NCBI RefSeq assembly: GCF_025847205.1
Contig: NZ_JAOYTH010000008.1
Location: 62,001 to 126,000, forward strand
Length of the DNA stretch: 64,000 bases
Source of the DNA: Pararhizobium sp. YC-54
Lineage (GTDB): Bacteria > Pseudomonadota > Alphaproteobacteria > Rhizobiales > Rhizobiaceae
Direction of reading: 5' to 3'
The notes beneath the pieces were generated by a model. It saw only the letters and a list, made by a program, of their open reading frames with translations. It made no database searches and was not told the origin of the DNA. Position numbers and translations under genes: made by a program. Position 1 is the stretch's first letter. The number at the start of each line of letters is the position of its first letter. Positions 52,370-61,115 of this stretch are shown here, in pieces.

Positions 52370-53284
52370 ATGAACATAACCCTGCGGCAACTCAGGGCCT
52401 TCATCGCGGTGGCCGAATTCGGTCAGTTCAACCTTGCCGCCAGAAGCCTTCACCTCACCCAGTCGGCGGTCAGCATCCTCATCCGGGACCTGGAAAGCGA
52501 AATCGGCGTGCGCCTCTTCGACCGTCATACCAGGATGGTGTCGCTTACCCTCGTCGGCCAGGAGTTCCTGCCGCAGGCCCGCAAAATCCTGAAGGACCTC
52601 GAGCTGGCCGTCGGCGACGTGCGCGACAACGCCTCGCTGAAGCGCGGCCAGGTAACCATCGCCGCCGCGATCGTCCTTGCCGCTACGATCGTGCCGCCCA
52701 TCATCGCGCGGTTCCTGCGCATGTATCCCGAAATCTCCGTGAACATCCGCGATATGCCGGAAGAGGCGATCACCCCGGCGCTCAAGCGCAACGAGGTCGA
52801 TATCGCCGTCGGCACGCTGTCGGAAGACGATCCGGAAATCACCGCCACGCCGCTCTTGCGGGACAAGCTGATGCTCGTCTGCCGGGAGGATCACCCGTTT
52901 GCCAAGCGGCGGTCGGTACGCTGGGCGGAGCTGCAGGACGAGAACCTGATCGTTCTTGCCGCCACGAACCCGCTGCGCAACCTTGTCGAGCACAATCTCA
53001 TCCGCGTCGTGCCGAATTTCCGGCCGAAATACGAAGTGCGGTTCTCAACCACCGCCATCAGCATGATTTCCGCCGGCATGGGCGTCGCCGTCCTGCCTGA
53101 AAACTCAAGCCAGTTGGCGTCCGCGGTCCAGGTAAAGACCATCGACCTCGTCGATCCGCTCGTCATGCGCGACGTCTCGCTATTGCAGCGGCGCCAGCAC
53201 AGCCTCTCGCCCGCGGCCGACCGTCTGAAGGCAGCGTTCGTGGCATGGGCTGCCGACCGAGCCGGCTTCTCTTCTCACGATTGA
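52370..53284 (+). CDS. LysR-family transcriptional regulator 2
   Basis: 304 residues; HTH region MNITLRQLRAFIAVAEFGQF, HLTQSAVSILIRDLESEIGV, RLFDRHTRMVSLTLVG, then an effector domain (EVDIAVGTLSEDDPEITATP). It is strikingly parallel to the LysR at 44201 (same QLRAF, QSAVS, RLFDRHTR landmarks), suggesting duplication. It lies 71 bases downstream of the ABC ATPase gene, so it may be co-transcribed with the importer. Confidence 0.92.
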   Translation: MNITLRQLRAFIAVAEFGQFNLAARSLHLTQSAVSILIRDLESEIGVRLFDRHTRMVSLTLVGQEFLPQARKILKDLELAVGDVRDNASLKRGQVTIAAAIVLAATIVPPIIARFLRMYPEISVNIRDMPEEAITPALKRNEVDIAVGTLSEDDPEITATPLLRDKLMLVCREDHPFAKRRSVRWAELQDENLIVLAATNPLRNLVEHNLIRVVPNFRPKYEVRFSTTAISMISAGMGVAVLPENSSQLASAVQVKTIDLVDPLVMRDVSLLQRRQHSLSPAADRLKAAFVAWAADRAGFSSHD

Positions 53285-53370
53285 GAGCTTGTTTCGAAGG
53301 TTGGCAAGGGTGGCCGACCCGTTAGGCCCAATCGCTGCGAATTTCGGGCGAGAATTCCACGCCTTAGCCT

Positions 53371-53707
53371 CTAATCATCCAAATGAAGGTTGATGACGAG
53401 GATCGGCGGAGCGGCAGTTAAAGAAGCTGACCGGCGTCGCGTTGAAGCCGCCGTATTCATCGACCGTTGTCACCAGCGCGATCGGCCGAGGGATGATCGT
53501 CCCGATCATCCGCTTATAGTCGCATGGGGCGTATTGCGCGAATTCTCCCCGAATTGTTCCGGGTGTCTTTTGAGTTCGCCCGAAATGGCCTCGGAGACGT
53601 TCCGTAACCATTTCGGGCAGATCCGTTTTCGCGAACCAATTGGCGTTTTGGCCTGCTCTCCGGCCTACTACGCGGCCTGCATGTGGATTGCCGACCGGGT
53701 CCCGCAA
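53371..53707 (-). pseudogene. Flavin-reductase-like gene remnant, frameshifted and truncated
   Basis: On the - strand the stretch YKRMIGTIIPRPIALVTTVD, followed by GFNATPVSFFNC, matches the N-terminal FMN-binding part of flavin reductase-like proteins (usual PRPIAxVST..NxAPxSFFN). After Cys the frame continues RSADPRHQPSFG and stops. Shifting one base gives APPILVI, the expected DPPIxxI segment, then a stop at 53371-53373. The rest of the domain is missing. This is evidence of a frameshifted remnant between the two operons. The upstream part overlaps the end of the ABC ATPase gene. Confidence 0.7.
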
Positions 53708-54675
53708 TGGAGATCCTGGGCGAAAATGCAGGCGGCGCTGTGGCCCGGCGAAAGGCTATGGGACGGCGGTATAGCCTTGGCACAGTCGTCCACCGCCAGG
53801 GGGCAGCGGGTCCGAAACCGGCAGCCGGATGGCGGGTTTGTCGGACTGGGCACCTCGCCGATCATCAACGGCCCCTTGCGAAGCTTCTCGACACGCGGAT
53901 CCACCTCGGGCGCTGATGCCAGCAGCATCTGCGAATAGGGGTGGCCCGGATGGTCGTAAAGCTCCTGGGACGGGCCATGCTCGACGATTTTTCCGAGATA
54001 CATCACATAGACCCGCGAAGCCGCCTGCCGCACCAGCGCAAGATCATGGGCGATGAACAGGCATGCTACGCCAAGATCCTTCTGCAGGCGCAGGAAGAGG
54101 TTCATCACCTGCGCGCGGATGGAAAGATCGAGTGCGCTCACCGGCTCATCGCAGATCAGCACCCTCGGGTTCACGGCGAGCGATCTGGCAATCGCCACGC
54201 GCTGGCGCTGGCCGCCGGAGAGTTCGCGCGTGTGACGGTCCCTGACCGCAGACGCCAGCCCGACCTGATCCAGGAGCTCCTTCATACGACGATCCCGCTC
54301 ATCAGGCGATCTGGTGCCGGCGATCACAAGAGCTTCATCGAGCGCCTCGCCGACCGTTTGACGATCGTTCAAGGAGGAGTAAGGATCCTGAAAGACGTAT
54401 TGCAGCGCCCGGCGGCTGTCACGCAGGGCTGACCCCGAAAGGGCGCTGAGATCGACGCCGTCGAGCAACACGCGTCCGCTGCTCGCCTTCTCGAGGCCGA
54501 CAATGGTGCGCCCGAGCGTCGACTTGCCGCAACCGGATTCCCCGACCAGACCAACAATCTCACCCGGATAGAGTTCGATCGAAACGTCATCAACGGCGTG
54601 GACGAATTTACCCCGCTGAACGCTCTTGAAGCGAGTCTGCAGATTTTCGACTTTAAGAACAGGTACTTGGGTCAT
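53668..54675 (-). CDS. Peptide/nickel-type ABC transporter ATP-binding protein (DppF-like)
   Basis: 335 residues. Walker A GESGCGKSTLGRTIVG, signature LSGGQRQRVAIARSL, Walker B VLICDEPVSALDLSIRAQ, and the oligopeptide-family C-terminal domain with GCRFRTRCPLAVDDCAKA. ATG 54675 overlaps the stop of the partner ATPase (ATGA). It is last in the - strand operon. Its 3' end abuts the flavin-reductase remnant. Confidence 0.93.
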   Translation of the reverse strand: MTQVPVLKVENLQTRFKSVQRGKFVHAVDDVSIELYPGEIVGLVGESGCGKSTLGRTIVGLEKASSGRVLLDGVDLSALSGSALRDSRRALQYVFQDPYSSLNDRQTVGEALDEALVIAGTRSPDERDRRMKELLDQVGLASAVRDRHTRELSGGQRQRVAIARSLAVNPRVLICDEPVSALDLSIRAQVMNLFLRLQKDLGVACLFIAHDLALVRQAASRVYVMYLGKIVEHGPSQELYDHPGHPYSQMLLASAPEVDPRVEKLRKGPLMIGEVPSPTNPPSGCRFRTRCPLAVDDCAKAIPPSHSLSPGHSAACIFAQDLHCGTRSAIHMQAA

Positions 54676-55667
54676 GCGGCGGCCTTTCCTTGATTGACGA
54701 CAGGGCAGGCCACGAGAACCGCGCTGTCGTCCGACCGGACCAATGGGGGGCGGATGTTCCTGCATGACAGGACGGCGAGTTCGCAGCGCGGCGCAAGGGC
54801 ACAGCCCGTGATCGGCGCACCGAGTGTCGGCGGAATGCCGGGGAGTCCCCGGAACTCCGAACCGATCGGGTCCTCTCGCCTCGGTATCGCGTTGATCAGG
54901 CCCTTGGTATAGGGATGGCGCGGGCTCACCAGGACCTTGTCGACCGGGCCGCATTCAGCGGCGCGAGCCGCATACATGACCACGATGTTGTCGGCCGCGC
55001 CCGCGACCACCCCCATGTCGTGGGTAATCAGCACCATCGCCATGTTGAGCCGGCGCTGCACGTCCTTTAGCAGCCGCAGGATCTGTGCTTGAACCGTCAC
55101 GTCAAGCGCCGTCGTAGGCTCGTCTGCGATCAGCAGCTTCGGCTCGCCCGCAAGCGCAATGGCGATGACGATGCGCTGCCTCAAGCCCCCGGAAAGCTCA
55201 TGCGGATATTGCCGGAGCCGGGCCAAAGGATCGGAGATCCCGACAAGCTTCACCAGCTCGAGGGCACGTGCCTCGGCTGCCCTGGGCGTCATGTTGAGAT
55301 GCAATTCAGCCATCTCGGCAATCTGCCGTCCAATGCGGCGCACCGGGTTGAGGGCACTCATCGGGTCCTGGAAGATGAAGCCGACGGACTTGCCGCGAAG
55401 CTTCTGGATCTCGGACTCGGGCATGCCGATCAGTTCGCGCCCCTCAAGCTTGACTGAGCCGGAGAGCATCGTCGTCACGCCTGTCGGCATCAGGCCGAGC
55501 GGTGCGAAGTTCATCACCGTCTTGCCGCTGCCGCTTTCGCCGACGATGGCGAGACATTCGCCCTGCCGGACCGAATAGCTGACACCGTCGACAGGACGCA
55601 CCGCCGATTTCGCGGTCAACAGATTGACCGTCAGGTTGCTGACGTTCAGGAGCGGTTCGTCACGCAT
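54672..55667 (-). CDS. Peptide/nickel-type ABC transporter ATP-binding protein (DppD-like)
   Basis: 331 residues. Walker A GESGSGKTVMNFAPLG, signature LSGGLRQRIVIAIALAG, Walker B LLIADEPTTALDVTVQAQ, and a Cys-containing C-terminus (TGCALAPRCELAVLSCR) as in DppD/OppD. ATG 55667 has AAGGAGAA upstream. Together with the DppF-like gene it makes the heterodimeric motor of this importer. Confidence 0.93.
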   Translation of the reverse strand: MRDEPLLNVSNLTVNLLTAKSAVRPVDGVSYSVRQGECLAIVGESGSGKTVMNFAPLGLMPTGVTTMLSGSVKLEGRELIGMPESEIQKLRGKSVGFIFQDPMSALNPVRRIGRQIAEMAELHLNMTPRAAEARALELVKLVGISDPLARLRQYPHELSGGLRQRIVIAIALAGEPKLLIADEPTTALDVTVQAQILRLLKDVQRRLNMAMVLITHDMGVVAGAADNIVVMYAARAAECGPVDKVLVSPRHPYTKGLINAIPRREDPIGSEFRGLPGIPPTLGAPITGCALAPRCELAVLSCRNIRPPLVRSDDSAVLVACPVVNQGKAAA

Positions 55668-56556
55668 TGGAATTCTCCTTGCCCCAGCTTGCGACCTCAA
55701 GCCGGCGCGCTGCGATCATGCGCCGGGTCAGTGGTTTTGGAATGCGGTTGAGCGCGATGGACTCCCCGAGGATGTTGAAGCCGATGACGGCTGCCGTCAG
55801 GGCAAGTCCGGGCAGCAGGACCTGACGCGGATCGGATTCGAGGTAGGGCAACGCATCGACGAGCATCTGACCCCATTCCGCCGTCGGCGGCTGGATGCCG
55901 AGGCCAAGGAAGCTCAGCGTCGCGACCGCCAGGGCGGCCGTGCCGGCGTCTGCCGTCGCGTAGACCATGACCGAGCCGATCGTACCGGGGAGGAGATGAC
56001 CGAAATAGATGCGCCAGGGACTGGCTCCGAGCACCCGCAGCGCCTCGATATGCGGCTTGCTCATGATGCTGACGGCCACGGCGCGGCTGATACGGCCACT
56101 CATCGGCCACCAGGCAAGCGCCAGTGCCAGCACCATCGTCCAGTATCCGGGGCCGACGATCCCGATCACGGCCAGCGAGATGATCAGGCTCGGGACCGAC
56201 AGACCCACGTCAACGACGCGCATCAGGAGGTCGTCCACCCAGCCCCGATGGTAGCCGGCGATTGTTCCGAGAACGATGCCGATGGTCATGGCGATACCGA
56301 GAACCGAGCCAACGCTGACCAGCGACGTGTTCGCGGCGATGATCAAGCGGCTAAACGTATCACGTCCGAGGTGATCGGTTCCGAGCCAGTGTGCGGCCGA
56401 CGGACCGAGACTGGCCCCCAGCAGGTCTTGGGTGCTCGGATCCTGGGGGGCGAGCCAAGGCGCGAAAGTACCCAGAGCAACGAATAGGCCGATGGTGATC
56501 AATGCCGCCCGCGGCATCTTGTTCAATCGGGCCAGGATAGAATTGAGCATGTCCAT
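55660..56556 (-). CDS. Peptide/nickel-type ABC transporter permease (DppC-like)
   Basis: 298 residues with about six helices. The N-terminal segment LAPQDPSTQDLLGASLGPSA and the GTDHLGRDTFSRLIIAANT motif are typical of DppC/NikC. The coupling loop is EALRVLGASPWRIYFGHLLP. Start at ATG 56556 is favoured by GGAG a few bases upstream; ATG 56568 overlaps the previous stop. The 3' end overlaps the DppD-like start by eight bases. Confidence 0.91.
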   Translation of the reverse strand: MDMLNSILARLNKMPRAALITIGLFVALGTFAPWLAPQDPSTQDLLGASLGPSAAHWLGTDHLGRDTFSRLIIAANTSLVSVGSVLGIAMTIGIVLGTIAGYHRGWVDDLLMRVVDVGLSVPSLIISLAVIGIVGPGYWTMVLALALAWWPMSGRISRAVAVSIMSKPHIEALRVLGASPWRIYFGHLLPGTIGSVMVYATADAGTAALAVATLSFLGLGIQPPTAEWGQMLVDALPYLESDPRQVLLPGLALTAAVIGFNILGESIALNRIPKPLTRRMIAARRLEVASWGKENSNA

Positions 56557-56558
56557 AA

Positions 56559-57494
56559 TCAGCTCCATTGGCGGCGAATGCGTGGATCGGTCAGCAGAAC
56601 CGCCAGATCGACGATCAGGTTCACCACGATAAAGAAGGCGAGGAAGATGAGCAGGCAGGCCTGCACCACCATGAAGTCGCGAAAGCGGACGCCGGCGAGG
56701 AAGTAGTCACCGAGGCCCTGCCAGGCGAACAGCGGTTCCACGATGATCGCTGTCGCCGTCATCAACCCGACCTGGGTGCCGAGCGCGTTGATGAAGATGG
56801 GCGTGATGTTGGGCAACGCCTCGCGGAGCAATATGGCTGTGCGGCCGAGGCCCTTGCTCTTGGCGGTCAGAACGAAGGGACTGGTCATCGCCTCCTCCAA
56901 ACCGACCCGGACGACGCGACTGAGGACGGCGGCCGGCAGAACGGCAACGGTGAGCCACGGCAGGATCCAGCTTTTGGGGCCATTGAATCCGAACGACGGC
57001 AAGAGCTGGAAGGTGACCGAAAAGCAGTAGATCATCAGCGCGCCGACGAAGAACGTCGGCGTCGATGCGCCGAGGAGCGCCAGACCGCGCGATACGCGGT
57101 CCGGCAGTTTGTAGGGCCAGAAGGCACCGAGGAACCCCAAAGCCAGGCTGATGAGGGTGGCGAGTACAGCCGAGCCTGCAATCAGGATCCCGGTCACGAA
57201 CATCCGGTTCGCCAGGTCTGCGCTGACCTCCTGTCCCGTTCTGTAGGAAATGCCGAAGTCGCCGCCAACGGCATCACCAAGCCAATCCACGTAGCGCACC
57301 AGCAGCGGCTTGTGCAGTCCTATCTCTTCGGCGACCTGTTCGACATAACCCGGTGTAGAGGCCGCCCCGCGAAGTTCCGCGATCAGGACGGCAACATTGC
57401 CGGGTGCCGACACAACAAGTGTGAAGCAAACCAGGGACGCCATGAACAAGAGAACCAGGGAATGCTTCAGCCGTTTGCTGATGAAGTGGATCAA
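56559..57494 (-). CDS. Peptide/nickel-type ABC transporter permease (DppB-like)
   Basis: 311 residues with six helices, DppB/NikB family. Typical parts: GDFGISYRTGQEVSADLANR, FFVGALMIYCFSVTFQLLPS and the coupling sequence TAKSKGLGRTAILLREALPN. Follows the substrate-binding protein gene by 12 bases. It forms the channel with the DppC-like subunit. Confidence 0.91.
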   Translation of the reverse strand: MIHFISKRLKHSLVLLFMASLVCFTLVVSAPGNVAVLIAELRGAASTPGYVEQVAEEIGLHKPLLVRYVDWLGDAVGGDFGISYRTGQEVSADLANRMFVTGILIAGSAVLATLISLALGFLGAFWPYKLPDRVSRGLALLGASTPTFFVGALMIYCFSVTFQLLPSFGFNGPKSWILPWLTVAVLPAAVLSRVVRVGLEEAMTSPFVLTAKSKGLGRTAILLREALPNITPIFINALGTQVGLMTATAIIVEPLFAWQGLGDYFLAGVRFRDFMVVQACLLIFLAFFIVVNLIVDLAVLLTDPRIRRQWS

Positions 57495-57506
57495 GGTACC
57501 CTCCTC

Positions 57507-59084
57507 CTATTCGGCCAGCAGAATGTTTTCGTACGGCATGTCGTATTCGGTGACCGGACCGCTGAAGCCGTGCACTCGCTTGGAATGCGCCCAGATGCTC
57601 GGCACGTAGACCAGCGGCGCAATCGCGTCGTTGTCCCGCAGCCAGTCATAGACCTTCTGGATGGTCGGCTGAATCTGATCACCCGTTGCCAGCATCGCTG
57701 CGTTGATCAATGGATCCAGGTTGACCGGATCGGTGACCAGCTTGCCTTCGACGTCGTTGTGGAAAGTCGACAGGCACAGTCCCACGATCGAACCGAAAGG
57801 ATCGTAAGGCGCGCCGTAGGTCAGGAAGAATCCGAGGTCATACTTCTGCTCCAGCATGTCCGTGTGCTTGGAGGCATGGTCGACCGAGCGAATGACGAGA
57901 TCGATGCCGATCTCCTTCATCTCGGACTGGATGACTTCGGCAATCACGCGCGATCCCGGCACGGCGTCCGGGCTGACGACCAGTTCGAGCGTCAGCGGCT
58001 TGCCGTCCTTGGACCGGATCGGGCTTCCCGTCCAGCCGGCCTTTTCGAGCAGTGCCGATGCGGCCGCCGCGTCGCGGACGGGTGCATCATATTGCGCTCC
58101 GGCATAGGGCAAGGCTCCCGAGAACATGTTACCGGCGGGCTTGGCGTAGCCATGGTAGAGTACCTTGGAGATCGCCGCACGGTCGATGCCGATGCTGACG
58201 GCCTTGCGCACCTGCGCATCCTTGAGCGCCTCGGCACGGTTGGGGTTGAACGCCATCACGAGCGTAACGTTGCCCGGATCGACGACGACGTTGAAGCCGG
58301 CCCCTTCGAGCTGCTTGCCCTCTTCCGGGGTCAAGGGCGCAATCCAGAAACCGCCGACCAGGTCGAGTTCGCCGGCGCGCAACGCCGCAACCCGTGAGCG
58401 GGCATCGGGAATGACCTTGGCTTCAAGGCGTTCATAGGATGGCAATTCGCCCCAGTAGCCTTCGTGATGCTCAAAGACGCTCTGGGTATCGTCCGCGCTG
58501 ATCTGACGCCAGGGCCCGGTACCCACGGGCTCCTTGAACTTGCCGTCGGCACCCACGGATTTGGGCGACAGGAAGCGCGTCGGCCGCGTGTAGGAGAGTT
58601 CCTGCATCAGCGCGAGGACCGGCTCCTTGAAATGCAGGGTGATGTGGTAGTCGTCGACTACTTCCAGCGACTGGAAGTGCTTTGAGCAATTCATCCAAGT
58701 GAACTGCTCGAGCCCCATCCAGCGCTCGAGATTCCATTTGCAGGACGCGGCATCGAACTTGGTGCCGTCCTGGAACGTGACGCCTTCGCGCAACGTCAGG
58801 TGCAGCGTCTTGCCGCCGTCTTCGATCTTCCAGTCGGTCGCCAGGCAAGGTTCGATCTGACCGCCCTTGCCGTACTTGACGAGCGGCTCGAACATCAGGT
58901 CCTGGATCGCCCAGATCGCATAATGGCTTTGCGGATCGAGATTGCCTGCGGGCTTGGCAATGGCAACCCTGAGCGTGCCTGCTGCACCTTGCGCATAGAC
59001 AATTTTCGACAAGGCGCCTTGTGCCACGGCCAAGCCGATAGCGCCGGCCGCCCCTTGCAGGAACGTACGTCTCTTCACTGACAT
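57507..59084 (-). CDS. NikA/DppA-family substrate-binding protein
   Basis: 525 residues of the SBP_bac_5 family with a Tat-type signal (KRRTFLQGAAGAIGLAVAQG). Several segments resemble NikA: DLMFEPLVKYGKGGQIEPCL, the TRPTRFLSPKSV region, TGPWRQIS, and GAPYDPFGSIVG, followed by a His (STFHND) near the position of the nickel-coordinating His of NikA. The ligand may be a metal chelate, opine or peptide; sequence alone does not decide. ATG 59084 is preceded by AAGGAGGAG. First gene of a five-gene - strand importer operon. Confidence 0.85.
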   Translation of the reverse strand: MSVKRRTFLQGAAGAIGLAVAQGALSKIVYAQGAAGTLRVAIAKPAGNLDPQSHYAIWAIQDLMFEPLVKYGKGGQIEPCLATDWKIEDGGKTLHLTLREGVTFQDGTKFDAASCKWNLERWMGLEQFTWMNCSKHFQSLEVVDDYHITLHFKEPVLALMQELSYTRPTRFLSPKSVGADGKFKEPVGTGPWRQISADDTQSVFEHHEGYWGELPSYERLEAKVIPDARSRVAALRAGELDLVGGFWIAPLTPEEGKQLEGAGFNVVVDPGNVTLVMAFNPNRAEALKDAQVRKAVSIGIDRAAISKVLYHGYAKPAGNMFSGALPYAGAQYDAPVRDAAAASALLEKAGWTGSPIRSKDGKPLTLELVVSPDAVPGSRVIAEVIQSEMKEIGIDLVIRSVDHASKHTDMLEQKYDLGFFLTYGAPYDPFGSIVGLCLSTFHNDVEGKLVTDPVNLDPLINAAMLATGDQIQPTIQKVYDWLRDNDAIAPLVYVPSIWAHSKRVHGFSGPVTEYDMPYENILLAE

Positions 59085-59683
59085 GAGTTTTCTCCTCCTT
59101 GTGGCGCTCCCTGCGCCGGTCTCGACGAACGGTCTCCTTACCGTTTTGTATAGACATAATATGCATGACATGTATACGATTGATCGTCAATATGGTATTT
59201 ATAAAGTGCATTCTAATTGTATCGATCGAAATGCCCAAAACGCGAGGGATGGCCGCCTTATTTCATTGATGGTTGGCAACGATACGTTTGCGAAATTTTC
59301 AGAACTCGTGCGTAATTGATTGTAATAAAATGATAATTTTTGAGAAAATTCATTAATCAGACTTCTGGTTTTCGTATACAATCCAAACAAAGAATATTAA
59401 AGACGGCTCCCACAGCACGCCGGCGACGGCGGTGAGCGGGTAAGGTCGAACGGACGGTGAGCGTCACGCGGCTCGGAGGATTCAGCCGGGAAGGCGCAAG
59501 GGCCTGAAGCCCTGCGGCATCTGATAGAAAGGTCCGCCGTGGGAAACGAGATTCAACGGCACCCTGCCCGAATACCCGCTGCCGCGCTTCAAGGAACATG
59601 TTCGTACATGTTCGCACCTCCCGCGCAGATAAAAACAAGGAACACTATCGGCAATAAGAGCAGACCAATCCGAGGTTGCCGTC
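59085..59683. promoter_or_regulatory. AT-rich regulatory region upstream of the NikA-like operon
   Basis: Nearly 600 bases without a convincing gene. The AT-rich segment 59140-59400 has TGTATACGA at 59171-59179 and its reverse complement TCGTATACA at 59372-59380, plus a related TGTATAGA at 59147-59154, resembling TTGTATACAA-type sites bound by FCD-class GntR regulators. A GAACATGTTC palindrome followed by GTACATGTTC lies at 59594-59613. The remainder (59400-59590) is GC-rich and carries no recognised gene. No GntR gene is nearby. Confidence 0.45.
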
Positions 59684-59944
59684 ATGCCGGACCTAGCCGC
59701 GGTGATCAGACATTTTCCAAGACATGAGCTGACAATCCGCCGGCTTTACCTGCGGATGCCGGAATTCAGGAGTCTTTGCGAAGATTATGTAGCAGCACGT
59801 TGTGCGCTGGAACGCTGGCGGGCCGACGAAGGCAAGTCCCGCGACTTTCAGCAGCTGATCGAGGAGATCGAAACGGAAATCGAGGAATTCATCCAGGGCT
59901 CGCTAATGGTCCTGCGACAGCGCCATCAGGAAAAAGGGATCTGA
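59684..59944 (+). CDS. Small helical protein of unknown function
   Basis: 86 residues, predicted mostly helical with a charged C-terminal half (EIETEIEEFIQGSLMVLRQR) and an N-terminal region MPDLAAVIRHFPRHELTIRR. No cysteine, no membrane helix. I do not recognise a family with confidence. It precedes the HAD-fold gene by 97 bases, in the same direction. Coding potential is moderate; the ATG at 59684 has only a weak site. Confidence 0.6.
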   Translation: MPDLAAVIRHFPRHELTIRRLYLRMPEFRSLCEDYVAARCALERWRADEGKSRDFQQLIEEIETEIEEFIQGSLMVLRQRHQEKGI

Positions 59945-60041
59945 TACCGCCGAGCAGCGGGCGCCACGCGCCTGCATCCCGGCATGACCATAAATTGCAA
60001 CTATGCGCGGCACATGATAAAGCCTCGCCCGGAGATTGATC

Positions 60042-61025
60042 ATGAGTCTATTGCGCCAGATCGCAGCATTCGCCATCCTCGTGTTGACGCTACCCCCCCT
60101 TGCGGCACGAGCCGACGACCTTTCGTCCTGGAACGACGGCGCAACGAAGCAGGCGATCGTCGATTTCGTCTCGGCAGTCTCCACGGAAGGCGGCGCCGAC
60201 TATGTGGCACCTGGCGAGCGCGTCGCGGTGTTCGACAACGACGGGACGCTGTGGGGCGAGCAGCCGATGTATGTCCAGCTCGTCTTCGCGCTCGACCGGA
60301 TCAAGGCGCTCGCGCCCGAGCACCCGGAATGGAAGGACACCGAGCCGTTCAAATCGGTGCTTGCGGGAGATGCCGCGGGCATCGCGGCATCTGGTGAAAA
60401 AGGCCTGATTCAGCTGGTCGGCACCAGCCATGCCGGCATGACGAGCGACGAGTTCACCAAGATCGCCAGCGACTGGATCGAGACGTCAAGACATCCGAAG
60501 AGCGGCAAGCCCTATACATCAATGATCTACCAGCCGATGCTGGAGCTCATCTCCTACCTGAAGGCAAACAGCTTCGAGGTCTTCATCGTTTCGGGCGGCG
60601 GCATCGAGTTCATGCGGCCCTGGACCGAACGCGTCTACGGAATCCCGCCGCAGAATGTCGTCGGCTCGTCGATCAAGTCAAAATACGACGTCAAGGATGG
60701 AAAGCCTAAGATCGTGCGCCTGCCGGAAGTCGATTTCGTCGATGACGGTCCCGGCAAGCCGGTTGGCATCTATACCCATATCGGCCGCCAGCCCATCGCC
60801 GCTTTCGGCAACTCCGACGGCGATTTCCAGATGCTGGAATGGACGAGCTCAAGACCGGGGCGCAGCTTTGGCCTGATCGTTCATCACGACGATGCCGATC
60901 GCGAATATGCCTATGATCGCGAATCCCATTTCGGCAAGCTCGACAAAGGCTTGAGCGAAGGCCCGAAACGCGGCTGGACGATCGTCAGCATGAAGAACGA
61001 CTGGAAGCAGGTCTATCCGGAGTAA
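60042..61025 (+). CDS. Secreted HAD-fold hydrolase (phosphatase-like)
   Basis: 327 residues with a Sec signal peptide (LLRQIAAFAILVLTLPPLAA, then ARADD). HAD motif 1 is VAVFDNDGTLWGE, motif 2 lies near FIVSGGGIEFMRPW and motif 4 is GNSDGDFQMLEW, so the phosphatase-type catalytic residues are intact. A HAD protein exported to the periplasm is not unusual in this setting. ATG 60042 has CGGAG seven bases before. It precedes the DUF3300, DUF2950 and sulfatase-modifying genes, with which it is commonly found. Confidence 0.85.
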   Translation: MSLLRQIAAFAILVLTLPPLAARADDLSSWNDGATKQAIVDFVSAVSTEGGADYVAPGERVAVFDNDGTLWGEQPMYVQLVFALDRIKALAPEHPEWKDTEPFKSVLAGDAAGIAASGEKGLIQLVGTSHAGMTSDEFTKIASDWIETSRHPKSGKPYTSMIYQPMLELISYLKANSFEVFIVSGGGIEFMRPWTERVYGIPPQNVVGSSIKSKYDVKDGKPKIVRLPEVDFVDDGPGKPVGIYTHIGRQPIAAFGNSDGDFQMLEWTSSRPGRSFGLIVHHDDADREYAYDRESHFGKLDKGLSEGPKRGWTIVSMKNDWKQVYPE

Positions 61026-61115
61026 CGGCCAGCAGCATGGAGCAGGCTGAGGGCCGCGAACCACCCTGTTCGAAAACGCAAAAGCAATCAGAATCCACGG
61101 TTGGGAGTCTACAGC

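Noticed and set aside
59600..59613. Alphaproteobacterial LexA box (GTTC-N7-GTTC)
   Set aside because: The GTTC copies are six bases apart, not seven, and no SOS gene is adjacent.
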